Assembly (NCBI GenBank): GCA_041397775.1
Contig: JAWKWB010000007.1
Span: 248,001-312,000 of the forward strand
Reading direction: 5' to 3'
Source: Ga0077555 sp041397775
GTDB lineage: Bacteria > Pseudomonadota > Alphaproteobacteria > Rhizobiales > Hyphomicrobiaceae
DNA: 64,000 nucleotides
The notes under the pieces are model-generated. The model had not been told where the DNA came from. It did no database searches and saw nothing but the letters and a program-made list of their open reading frames with translations. The translations under genes and the position numbers were made by a program. This document shows, in pieces, positions 7,886 to 15,941 of the stretch. Position 1 is the first letter of the stretch. Each line of letters opens with the position of its first letter.

Positions 7886-8281
7886 CTACTTCCCGGCTGC
7901 AGGAGGCGCGAGATACTGCGGCCCATCCGGCTTCAGGCTGTCGATGTAGGCGATGAGCGCCTGGGTGTCTGCAACGCCCAGGTCGAACATCGGCATCTCG
8001 TCGTGCCCCGAGACGACCCCCGAGGTCAGCGCCGCGACGAGCATGTCCAACGGGAAATCCTCGTGCAGCACCCGAAACGGCGGCACGATGGGCTGCGGAC
8101 TGTCGCCGGCGGGCCCGATCGCATGACAGGGCGCACACCGGGCCGCGGCAATGTCCTGGCCGCGCTTGACGAGGTCCGGTTCGGCTGCCCAGGCACCGGA
8201 AAGGCAGGCGAGCGACACGAGCGCGTCTAGCGCAATCCGCCTCACCGCGGCGCAAATCGTCAAGGCGGGCCGCTGGTTCAT
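7886..8281 (-). CDS. small c-type cytochrome
   Basis: The 131-residue product has a signal peptide (to about residue 33, GAWAA), a single heme motif CAPCH at residues 49-53, and a likely axial Met in GHDEMPMFDLG. It resembles class I cytochromes of the cytochrome c family protein type. ATG 8281 is preferred over a TTG at 8299, which would overlap the purM stop. It lies 14 bp downstream of purM on the same strand, so it can be co-transcribed with purM although no functional link is known. Its partner enzyme is not in the window. Confidence 0.88.
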   Translation of the reverse strand: MNQRPALTICAAVRRIALDALVSLACLSGAWAAEPDLVKRGQDIAAARCAPCHAIGPAGDSPQPIVPPFRVLHEDFPLDMLVAALTSGVVSGHDEMPMFDLGVADTQALIAYIDSLKPDGPQYLAPPAAGK

Positions 8282-8295
8282 GGCGCAAGTCCGTC

Positions 8296-9423
8296 TCAAT
8301 GCGCGAGTTTGCCGGAATAGCGCACGGCTGCGGCCTCGCCCTTGCCCTTGGCCTGGGTCATCTCGCCGCTGCCCGGCGCGACGCTGCCGATGACGCGGGG
8401 CGTTTCGCCGGCCGCCGTCAGCGCCTGCACCACCGCGTCGGCGCGCTGGGCAGCCGCGATCACGACGAGGCCGATGCCGCAGTTGAAGGTGCGCAGCATC
8501 TCCGCGTCATCCAGGTGCCCGGCCCGGCGCAGCCAGCCGAACACCGGCGGAACGTCGAAGCTGTCGAGGGCGATGTGCGCCGCCAGTCCGTCCGGCATGA
8601 CGCGCGGAAGATTTTCCGATAGCCCGCCGCCCGTGATGTGGGACAGGCCCTTCACCGCACCGCCGGCCCCGCTGCCGCCTGTCGCGCGAATGGCGGCGAG
8701 GACGGGTTTCACGTAGATCCGCGTCGGCGTCAGCAGGCTCTCGGCCATGCTCTTGCCTGCCGCAAACGGCGCAGCGGCATGCCAATCGAGGCCTTCGCTG
8801 GCGACCAGCTTGCGCACCAGCGAGTAGCCGTTGGAATGAACGCCCGAGGACGGTAGGCCGATCAGCACGTCGCCCGCTGCGATATCGCTCCGCGGCAGGA
8901 TTTCGTCGCGCTCGACCGCGCCGACCGAGAAGCCGGCCAGATCGTAATCCTTGCCCGCGTACATGCCGGGCATTTCGGCTGTTTCGCCGCCGATCAGCGC
9001 GCAGCCGGCATCGCGACAGCCCGCCGCGATCCCAGCGATGACCCGGCGGGCGATGTCGACCTCGAGACGGCCCGTGGCGAGATAATCCAGGAAAAACAGA
9101 GGCTCGGCGCCCTGCACGACGAGATCGTTGACGCACATGGCGACGAGATCGATGCCGATCGTGTCATGCAGGCCCGTGTCGATGGCGATCTTGAGCTTGG
9201 TTCCCACGCCGTCGTTGGCGGCGACCAGAACCGGATCGCGGAACCCGGCCGCTTTCAGGTCGAACAGCCCGCCGAAGCCGCCCAGGTCCGCATCCGCGCC
9301 CGCGCGCCGCGTGGACCGGGCCAGCGGTTTGATCGCCTGCACGAGGGCATTACCGGCATCGATGTCGACGCCGGAATCGCGGTAGGTGACGGGTTTGCCG
9401 GTCGGGCTCGTTGGGTCGCTCAT
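8296..9423 (-). CDS. purM: phosphoribosylformylglycinamidine cyclo-ligase (AIR synthetase)
   Basis: PurM closes the imidazole ring of aminoimidazole ribotide from FGAM with ATP, the fifth step of purine synthesis. The 375-residue product starts MSDPTSPTGKPVTYRDSGVD and shows the family blocks GVGTKLKIAIDTG, CVNDLVVQGAEPLFFLDY, ETAEMPGMY, GVHSNGYSLVRK and HITGGGLSENLPR. The reading frame is open to 9804, but those extra residues are not family sequence, so ATG 9423 is chosen. The DUF2066 gene is divergent, sharing a 244-bp upstream region. Confidence 0.96.
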   Translation of the reverse strand: MSDPTSPTGKPVTYRDSGVDIDAGNALVQAIKPLARSTRRAGADADLGGFGGLFDLKAAGFRDPVLVAANDGVGTKLKIAIDTGLHDTIGIDLVAMCVNDLVVQGAEPLFFLDYLATGRLEVDIARRVIAGIAAGCRDAGCALIGGETAEMPGMYAGKDYDLAGFSVGAVERDEILPRSDIAAGDVLIGLPSSGVHSNGYSLVRKLVASEGLDWHAAAPFAAGKSMAESLLTPTRIYVKPVLAAIRATGGSGAGGAVKGLSHITGGGLSENLPRVMPDGLAAHIALDSFDVPPVFGWLRRAGHLDDAEMLRTFNCGIGLVVIAAAQRADAVVQALTAAGETPRVIGSVAPGSGEMTQAKGKGEAAAVRYSGKLAH

Positions 9424-9667
9424 GCTGTCCCGTGTGTCGTGTTGCCGCGCGGGCGTCAAGATCCAAGGTGAGGAGCCAGGATAGAGCAGACGCCGGCGCA
9501 TGCGGAAATCCGTTGTTCGATCGTGGCTGGGGAAAAACCCTACTTTCGCCCCAAAGCGACACTGTTTATGGGAGGTTGCGAGCGTCGAGGCACCCGCCCG
9601 GCGACGAAGTGAGACGAAGCGAGACGGGGCGACGGATGCGGCGTCGTTGCACGGGGAGCGCGAGGGC

Positions 9668-10894
9668 ATGATGGGGGCAAAGGCAAAGCGATGGTCGGCG
9701 CTGCTGGCCAGCTTGTTTGCGGGCGCTTGCCTCGCGGCATTCCCCTGGCCGGGGCTGGGTGGGCCGGCGCGCGCTGCTGGAAAGCAGGACAGCGCCTTCA
9801 CCATCGGCAGCTATCCCGTCGAGGCTCGCGCCAGCGACGCGGTGACCGCCAAGCAGCGCGCCATCGCCGACGCCCAGCAGGCGGCTTTCAGGTCGCTTCT
9901 GCGGCGCATTGTCCCGGTGACTGCCTATAACCGGTTGTCGAGCCTGCGCAGCGTCAAGGCCAACGAGCTCATCGACGGTTTCACGGTCCGCTCCGAGCGC
10001 AACTCGCAGACCGAGTACATCGCCTCCTACGATTTCAACTTTCAGGCCGAGGCCGTGCGTCGCGTGCTCGACCGCGCCGGCATTCCCTTCCTGGATCGAC
10101 AGGCGCCGGGCATCGTCGTGGTACCGATCTATCGGGCGCCGCCTGCCGGCGCTCCCGATGTCTTCACCGCGGTGCGCGGATCCGATAGCTGGCTCTATGC
10201 CTGGCGCGGCCTCGATCTCGTCAATGCGCTGGCCCCCGTCGATCTCCAGACGCTGAAATCGAGCGTCCAGCCCCAGGCCGTGAAGGCGCTGGCGGAGGGC
10301 GACCTGTCGGTGATCTCGACCATCGCGCGCGAATATCAGAAGGAAGCCGTCGTCCTCGCCATCCTCGAGCCGGACCTGCCGCAGAAGCGAATAAAGGTCA
10401 CGGTGGCCGGCCGCGATGCCGTCGCGCCGTTCATCCTGCACCGGACCTATCGTCTCGACGGCCCCGATCTCGCCTATACGGCCGAACTGGCCGCGGTTCG
10501 TGCCCTCGGCGTCCTCGAAGGGCGCTGGAAGGCGATCAATGTGCGCCAGACGTCTTTTGCACGCCAGGACGCGGCCCCCGGCGCGCAGTCCTCGCCATAT
10601 GGAGCCGGTAACGGTGGTGCTGGTGCTTCCCCACTGCCCGGGCAGGCGTCGGCCAGTAGCGATCCCGTGCGCTTCTCCGTCAAGTTCGACAGCATGGCCG
10701 AGTGGCAGACGATCAGCCGCCAGCTCTCTCAGACCGCCCAGGTGAGCGATCTCGACGTTGTGGGGCTGTCGGCGCGCGGCGCCCGCGTCTCGCTGCGTTA
10801 TCCCGGCGGATCGGCCGCGCTCGGGGTGGCATTGTCGCAGCACGGCATGATCCTGAGCCAGGAATCGGGCGGCCTCGTCTTGCGCATGCGCTGA
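9668..10894 (+). CDS. DUF2066 domain-containing exported protein
   Basis: The 408-residue protein has a signal peptide (RWSALLASLFAGACLAAFPWPGLGGPARA) and the DUF2066 domain from about residue 48: YPVEARASDAVTAKQRAIADAQQAAFRSLLRRI, then QTEYIASYDFNFQ. The C-terminal part has a Gly/Ser-rich linker and a second small domain (residues 335-408). Homologues are found next to purM across alphaproteobacteria, and this conserved linkage holds here in the divergent orientation. Function is unknown; a periplasmic or outer-membrane-linked role is inferred from the signal. GGGGAG lies about ten bases before ATG 9668. Confidence 0.85.
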   Translation: MMGAKAKRWSALLASLFAGACLAAFPWPGLGGPARAAGKQDSAFTIGSYPVEARASDAVTAKQRAIADAQQAAFRSLLRRIVPVTAYNRLSSLRSVKANELIDGFTVRSERNSQTEYIASYDFNFQAEAVRRVLDRAGIPFLDRQAPGIVVVPIYRAPPAGAPDVFTAVRGSDSWLYAWRGLDLVNALAPVDLQTLKSSVQPQAVKALAEGDLSVISTIAREYQKEAVVLAILEPDLPQKRIKVTVAGRDAVAPFILHRTYRLDGPDLAYTAELAAVRALGVLEGRWKAINVRQTSFARQDAAPGAQSSPYGAGNGGAGASPLPGQASASSDPVRFSVKFDSMAEWQTISRQLSQTAQVSDLDVVGLSARGARVSLRYPGGSAALGVALSQHGMILSQESGGLVLRMR

Positions 10895-10901
10895 TCCAGC
10901 G

Positions 10902-10934
10902 TGGCGGATCGGACGTCCGCTCCATGTCTGCCGC
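10902..10934. repeat. half copy of the GGACGTCC hairpin repeat (family E)
   Basis: The sequence ggcggatcggacgtccgctccatgtctgccgctcc matches one arm and part of the loop of the family E hairpin seen at 59681-59754 and 60515-60584, in inverted orientation. It starts seven bases after the DUF2066 stop. The other arm is missing, so this is a decayed copy. Confidence 0.55.
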
Positions 10935-10988
10935 TCCCTGCTTACCGCCGGCGCGTCGAGCGGCCATCCTGCCTTCACGCCACCCTCC

Positions 10989-11144
10989 CCGGTTTCCCGG
11001 ACGGCGCGCGACGCGCGGCGATCCGGCAACTTTCGCGGTGCGGGCCACGACGGGCGTGGCGGCGCCGTGCTCCGACGGCACCGGGAAAGACCCCGGCTCG
11101 GACAGCGGCCGGGCTCTCGCCCACCCGCTTGGCCGGGGAACCGG
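10989..11144 (-). repeat. long GC-rich intergenic repeat, family F, copy 1 (inverted)
   Basis: A 156-bp element beginning CCGGTTTCCCGGACGGCGCG and ending GCTTGGCCGGGGAACCGG is the reverse complement of the copies at 13771, 59886, 60066 and 60286. The ends are mutually inverted (CCGGTT-CCCGG / CCGGGGAACCGG). With the half family E copy and the family D hairpin it fills the 517-bp gap between the DUF2066 gene and glyS. Confidence 0.8.
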
Positions 11145-11217
11145 AAGGAGGTGAGACCAGAGCGCATTGCGTCGGCTACGGCGAACAGCTCTGTTGCTTG
11201 CTCATGTCGATGGTTTT

Positions 11218-11296
11218 GCTCGTCTCCATTCGACTGCAAAGTCCGTTCAAGGCCCGCAGAAGCACGAGACGGACTTTGCCGTGGGGATACGAGGCA
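11218..11296. repeat. family D hairpin repeat, degenerate copy
   Basis: Arms gcaaagtccgttc and gacggactttgcc face each other within this stretch, matching the AAAGTCCGTC / GACGGACTTT arms of the hairpins at 22325-22397 and 59591-59829. The outer GTGTCCC/GGGACAC arms are decayed. It lies about 115 bp upstream of glyS, where it could form a hairpin in the leader transcript. Confidence 0.65.
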
Positions 11297-11411
11297 GGCC
11301 TTTCGGCGCGCTCGGGCCTTGCCCCACCGCATGGTGCCTTGTAGGGAGTAACCCAATGCGGTGTCGCCGTGGCGGCAGCGCGCAACCTCTATTTGTGGTG
11401 GCCGGTCCGTC

Positions 11412-13613
11412 ATGTCCGAACTTCTTCTCGAGCTGTTCTCCGAGGAAATCCCTGCCCGCATGCAGGGCCGCGCCGCCGATGATCTCAAGAGGATGGTGGT
11501 CGAGGGGCTTCAGGCCCGCGGCCTGAAGTTCGGCCCCGCGATGGCTTTCGCCACGCCACGTCGCCTCACCCTCGTGGTCGAGGGGGTTCCGGAGATGTCG
11601 CCAGCCGTCAGCGACGAGCGCAAGGGTCCCCGCGTCGGCGCACCGGACGCTGCCATCCAGGGCTTCCTCAAGGGTGCCGGCCTTGCCTCCATCGACGAGG
11701 CCGAGGTCGTGAAGGACGCCAAGAAGGGCGATTTCTACGTCGCCCGCATCGAGCGCCCCGGCCAGCCCGCATCCGTGATCGTCGCCGACGTCGTGAAGGA
11801 CGTGCTGGCCAAGTTCCCCTGGCCGAAGTCTCAGCGCTGGGGCGCGGGCACGTTCACCTGGGTGCGCCCGCTGCACGGCATCGTCTGCCTGCTCGCCGGC
11901 AAGGTCGTCCCGTTCGAGGCCGGCGGCGTCGAGAGCGGCAACGTCACGCGCGGCCACCGCTTCCACGGCAACGAGCCGATCACGGTGACGAGCTTCCGCG
12001 ACTATGGCGAGAAGCTGAAGAAGGCCAAGGTCCTGCTTCCCGCCTCCGAGCGCGTCGAAATGATCCGCGAGCAGGCACTCACGATCGCCCGCAAGGCCGA
12101 TCTGGAGCTGGTGGAGGACGAGGCGCTGCTGGCCGAGGATGCAGGCCTCACCGAGTGGCCGCTGGTGTTCATGGGCACCTTCGACGAGAGCTTCCTCGCC
12201 GTCCCCGGCGAATGCCTCACCACGTCGATGAAGAACCACCAGAAGTGCTTCTCGCTGAAGGACCCCGCGACCGGCAAGCTCTCCAACCGTTTCCTCATGG
12301 TCTCCAACCTGACGCCACCCGACCACGGCGCCGAGATCGTCAAGGGCAACGAACGCGTCATCCGCGCCCGCCTGTCGGATGCCAAGTTCTTCTGGGAGCA
12401 GGACTTGAAGCGCAAGCTCGAGCCCATGCACTTCGAGCTGAAGGGCATCACCTTCCACGAGAAGCTCGGCACCCAGTGGGACCGCATGGAGCGCATCACG
12501 GAGCTGGCCCGCCAGATCGCGGGCGCCGTCGACGCCGAGCCCGAACTCGCCGGCCGCGCCGCCCAGCTCTGCAAGGCCGATCTGGTCTCGGGCATGGTGG
12601 GCGAGTTCCCCGAGCTGCAGGGCCTGATGGGGCGCTACTACGCCGAGGCCGAGCACATGAACCCCAAGATCGCCGTCGCGATCGAGGAGCATTACAAGCC
12701 GCGCGGGGCCGGCGATACGGTGCCCATGGCGCCCGTCTCGATTGCCGTCGCGCTGGCCGACAAGCTCGACACACTCGTGGGCTTCTGGTCGATCGGCGAG
12801 AAGCCGACGGGATCTGGCGACCCCTACCAGCTCCGCCGTGCCGCGCTGGGCGTCATCCGCATCGTACTGGAGAACGATCTGCGCGTGTCGCTGCGCAAGG
12901 TGCTGTCGGAGCATCTGATTTTCGCCACGCGCCACCTCGAGAAACGCCGCGTTGCCGAGGCGCAGGAGGAACTCGGCCACCTCGGCCGCGATGCCGCCGC
13001 CGCCAAGCGCCGCGCCGTGCTGCAGGACGCGATCAAGGACGCCGAGCTGCGCATGGCCGCCGTCAACGAGGAGGAGGCGGAGGTCGTCACCGATCTCATC
13101 GGCTTCTTCGCGGATCGCCTGAAGGTTCATCTGCGCGAGAAGGGCGCCCGCCATGACCTGATCGACGCAGTCTTCTCGCTCGGCGGCCAGGATGATGTCG
13201 CGCTCGTCGTGCGCCGCGTCGAGGCGCTGTCGGAGTTCCTCGAGACCGACGACGGCGCCAACCTGCTGGCGGGCGTCAAGCGTGCCTCCAACATCCTCGC
13301 CATCGAGGAGAAGAAGGACAAGCGCAGCTACGCTGGCGGCTACGACATCAAGCTGCTGGTCGACACCGAGGAGACGGCGCTCGCCGCCGCCATCGAAAGC
13401 GTCAAGCAGGACACAGTGGCGGCGATCAACGTGGAGAACTTCAAGGGCTCCATGAACGCCCTGGCGGAACTGCGCGCGCCCGTCGATGCCTTCTTCGACA
13501 AGGTGACGGTCAACGCTCCCGACAAGGCCCTGCGCGAGAACCGCCTCAAGCTCCTCTCCGAGATCCGCGCCGCAACCCTCTCCGTCGCCGACTTCTCCAA
13601 GATCTCGGGTTGA
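11412..13613 (+). CDS. glyS: glycyl-tRNA synthetase beta subunit
   Basis: GlyS is the tRNA-recognition subunit of the alpha2beta2 glycyl-tRNA synthetase. The 733-residue product has the family start ELLLELFSEEIPARMQGRAADDL, the block HGIVCLLAGKVVPFE, the HD-like core GLMGRYYAEAEHMNPKIAVAIEEHY, the segment ALADKLDTLVGFWSIGEKPTGSGDPYQLRRAALG and the C-terminal anticodon-binding region ending VADFSKISG. ATG 11412 is where family similarity begins, although the frame is open to 11361. The alpha subunit gene glyQ, usually close upstream in rhizobia, is not in the window; instead glyS stands alone between two repeat-filled gaps. Confidence 0.96.
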   Translation: MSELLLELFSEEIPARMQGRAADDLKRMVVEGLQARGLKFGPAMAFATPRRLTLVVEGVPEMSPAVSDERKGPRVGAPDAAIQGFLKGAGLASIDEAEVVKDAKKGDFYVARIERPGQPASVIVADVVKDVLAKFPWPKSQRWGAGTFTWVRPLHGIVCLLAGKVVPFEAGGVESGNVTRGHRFHGNEPITVTSFRDYGEKLKKAKVLLPASERVEMIREQALTIARKADLELVEDEALLAEDAGLTEWPLVFMGTFDESFLAVPGECLTTSMKNHQKCFSLKDPATGKLSNRFLMVSNLTPPDHGAEIVKGNERVIRARLSDAKFFWEQDLKRKLEPMHFELKGITFHEKLGTQWDRMERITELARQIAGAVDAEPELAGRAAQLCKADLVSGMVGEFPELQGLMGRYYAEAEHMNPKIAVAIEEHYKPRGAGDTVPMAPVSIAVALADKLDTLVGFWSIGEKPTGSGDPYQLRRAALGVIRIVLENDLRVSLRKVLSEHLIFATRHLEKRRVAEAQEELGHLGRDAAAAKRRAVLQDAIKDAELRMAAVNEEEAEVVTDLIGFFADRLKVHLREKGARHDLIDAVFSLGGQDDVALVVRRVEALSEFLETDDGANLLAGVKRASNILAIEEKKDKRSYAGGYDIKLLVDTEETALAAAIESVKQDTVAAINVENFKGSMNALAELRAPVDAFFDKVTVNAPDKALRENRLKLLSEIRAATLSVADFSKISG

Positions 13614-13770
13614 GGGATCCGGGGCGGTCCGTACCGCGAAAGCAGGCAACCGCGCCTCGCGGGACCAACGGCGTCGCGCTGTCCAAGAACCGCGTGAGAA
13701 AGGTACAGGGGTGAGGCGCGTCCCCCACGGTCCGCTCCGCGTTGCGAACGACCTTCCACGCTTCCCTCCA

Positions 13771-13936
13771 CCGGTTCCCCGGCCAAGCGGGTGGGCGAGA
13801 GCCCGGCCGTGCCGAGCCGGGGTCTTTCCCGGTTCTGTCAGGCACAGCGTCGCCGCCGCATGCGGCCACGCCCGTCGTGACCCGCACCGCGAAAGGTGCC
13901 GGACAGCCGCGCTCCGCGCGGCTTCCGGGAAACCGG
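13771..13936 (+). repeat. long GC-rich intergenic repeat, family F, copy 2
   Basis: The element runs from CCGGTTCCCCGGCCAAGCGG to CTTCCGGGAAACCGG and contains the family blocks GAGCCGGGGTCTTTCCCGG and CGTGACCCGCACCGCGAAAGG. It is in the direct orientation, opposite to copy 1 on the other side of glyS. It lies in the 637-bp gap between glyS and the hydantoinase gene, in which I see no coding sequence. Confidence 0.8.
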
Positions 13937-14127
13937 GGAGAATGGAGGGGCACTCATTTCCTGCGAGATGAGCGTATGTCGCGCCCGCGCACGGCACCCA
14001 GCTTTGCACGCTCCAGGCCCTTACCCCCACTTTGTCTTCCTCGCGCTTGTCGCGAGGACCCATTTCACCGCTGGCGCTGCCGATGCGCTGCCGCTCCCTG
14101 GTCCAGCCGACTCCCCGCCTTCCCCCT

Positions 14128-14178
14128 CGGTTCCCCGGCCAAGCCGGCGGGCGAGAGCCCGGCCGCGTCGAGCCGGCT
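14128..14178 (+). repeat. partial family F repeat
   Basis: The first third of the family F element (CGGTTCCCCGGCCAAGCCGG, then GCGAGAGCCCGGCCGCGTCGAGCCGG) is present and then diverges. It ends about 70 bp before the hydantoinase start. It appears to be a truncated copy. Confidence 0.65.
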
Positions 14179-14250
14179 CCCGTCCCTTGCTCCCGGCGGT
14201 GAACCCGCTAACCTGTCGTCGAGCCCAGCCGACGCACCGGGGAGCGCGCG

Positions 14251-15867
14251 ATGACGAGCACGGCCAACCAGTCTTTCGATGCGGTAACGCTGGAAATCCT
14301 GTGGCGCCGCATGATCTCGGCGGTGGACGAGGCGGCCAAGGCGCTGCGCCGCACCTCGTTCTCCACGCTCGTCAACGAGTCGAACGATTTCGCGCTGGTG
14401 GTCACGGACGGCAAGGGCCAGAGCCTCGTCCAGAACACCGAGAGCATCCCCTCCTTCATCGGCACGCTGCCCGTCACGGTGAAGGAGTTCATCCGCCAGA
14501 TCGGCCTCGACGACATGCGGCCGGGTGACGTGCTCGTCACCAATACGCCCTGGATCGCGACGGGCCATCTGAACGACATCACCGTCGCCAAGCCGATCTT
14601 CCGCAACGGCCGCATCGTCGCCTTCGCGGCGTCGACAGCGCACGCGCCCGACATCGGCGGCAAGGTGCGCTCGGCGGAAGCCCGCGAGATCTTCGAGGAA
14701 GGCTTCCACATCCCCGTGATGAAGCTCGTCGTCGAAGGCCGCATGGACGAGACGTTCATCCGGCTGCTGCGCGCCCAGGTACGCACGCCCGACCAGACCG
14801 AGGGCGACCTGTGGGCCCAGCTCACCGGCCTCGACCTTCTGGAGCGCCGACTCGGCGATCTCATGGGCGAATACGGCCTCGAAAACCTCGATGGATTTGC
14901 CGAAGAGATCCTGTCGCGCTGCGAGACGGCCATGCGTGCAGCGATCCGCGCGCTGCCCGACGGCACCTACCCCTACGTGTTCCAGACCGATGGGCTTGCC
15001 GAGCCGTTCCACTACGAGGTGGCCGTCACCATCGCGGGCGATGCCGTGTCGGTCGACTGGGCGGGCACGGGGCCGCAGGTCGATCGCGCCATCAACTGTC
15101 CGATCACCTACACCTACGCCATGACGGCCTACGCGCTGAAATGCGCGCTGCTGCCGAACCTGCCCAACAACGAAGGCATCTTCCGTTGCATCGACGTGGC
15201 AGCACCCGAAGGCAGCCTCGTCAATCCGCGCTATCCAGCCTCCGTCGGCGGACGCATGGCGACGGGCCACTACATCCCCGTCGCGATCTTCGGCGCCCTG
15301 CAATCCGTGCTGGGCGATGCCGTGCTCGCCGCGTCCGGCTCCCCGCTGTGGAGCGTCATCCAGACCGGTGTGCGCCCGGACGGCAAGACCTACGCCAACG
15401 TCCTCTTCTTCAACGGCGGCATGGGCGCGACCGGATCGGGCGACGGGCAGAGCACCTATGCCTGGCCCTCCAACGTCTCCAATGTTCCCGTCGAGCTGAT
15501 CGAGCGTAACGCGCCCTTGCTGATCCGCAGGAAGGAGATGCGGGCCGACAGCGGCGGTGCCGGTAAGTACCGGGGCGGGCTCGGCCAGGAGATCGTCTTC
15601 GAGGTGACCTCAAAGACGCCAATCGGCATGATCTTCATGGCCGAGCGTTGTCGTTTTGCGGCCCCCGGCGTGGCCGGCGGCGGGGCAGGCGCCCTGGGCG
15701 AATTGACCATCGACGGCCACGCGATCGATCACCGCCAGAACGTCGTGCTGCACAAGGGCCAGGTCGTGCGGCTTGCGACGCCCGGCGGTGGTGGCTTCGG
15801 CGCGTTGGAGGAGCGCGATCCTTCCGCCGTCGCCGAGGACCGCAAGCTTGGCCTGACGCGCGGCTGA
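14251..15867 (+). CDS. hydantoinase B/oxoprolinase family protein
   Basis: The 538-residue product is the B-type subunit of the N-methylhydantoinase / acetone carboxylase / 5-oxoprolinase family, which hydrolyses cyclic amides with ATP together with an A subunit. Family features are DAVTLEILWRRM at the start, ESNDFALVVTD, TNTPWIATGHLNDITVAKP, a Gly-rich RYPASVGGRMATGHYIP block, and the C-terminal RADSGGAGKYRGGLGQEI and LATPGGGGFGALEERD. No HyuA-type ATPase subunit flanks it, which is unusual because the two are normally adjacent. The gene is preceded by repeats and followed after 74 bp by rimO. Confidence 0.92.
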   Translation: MTSTANQSFDAVTLEILWRRMISAVDEAAKALRRTSFSTLVNESNDFALVVTDGKGQSLVQNTESIPSFIGTLPVTVKEFIRQIGLDDMRPGDVLVTNTPWIATGHLNDITVAKPIFRNGRIVAFAASTAHAPDIGGKVRSAEAREIFEEGFHIPVMKLVVEGRMDETFIRLLRAQVRTPDQTEGDLWAQLTGLDLLERRLGDLMGEYGLENLDGFAEEILSRCETAMRAAIRALPDGTYPYVFQTDGLAEPFHYEVAVTIAGDAVSVDWAGTGPQVDRAINCPITYTYAMTAYALKCALLPNLPNNEGIFRCIDVAAPEGSLVNPRYPASVGGRMATGHYIPVAIFGALQSVLGDAVLAASGSPLWSVIQTGVRPDGKTYANVLFFNGGMGATGSGDGQSTYAWPSNVSNVPVELIERNAPLLIRRKEMRADSGGAGKYRGGLGQEIVFEVTSKTPIGMIFMAERCRFAAPGVAGGGAGALGELTIDGHAIDHRQNVVLHKGQVVRLATPGGGGFGALEERDPSAVAEDRKLGLTRG

Positions 15868-15941
15868 ACGCGCGCAGACGGCAGCTTGCGCGGCGACGAT
15901 CTCCATTGCGCACGACGGTGGCGTCGGGATAGAAGCCAGAC

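Noticed and set aside
11247..14063. A 938-codon minus-strand frame across glyS
   Set aside because: It lies opposite the well-conserved glyS gene and reads as low-complexity antisense translation.
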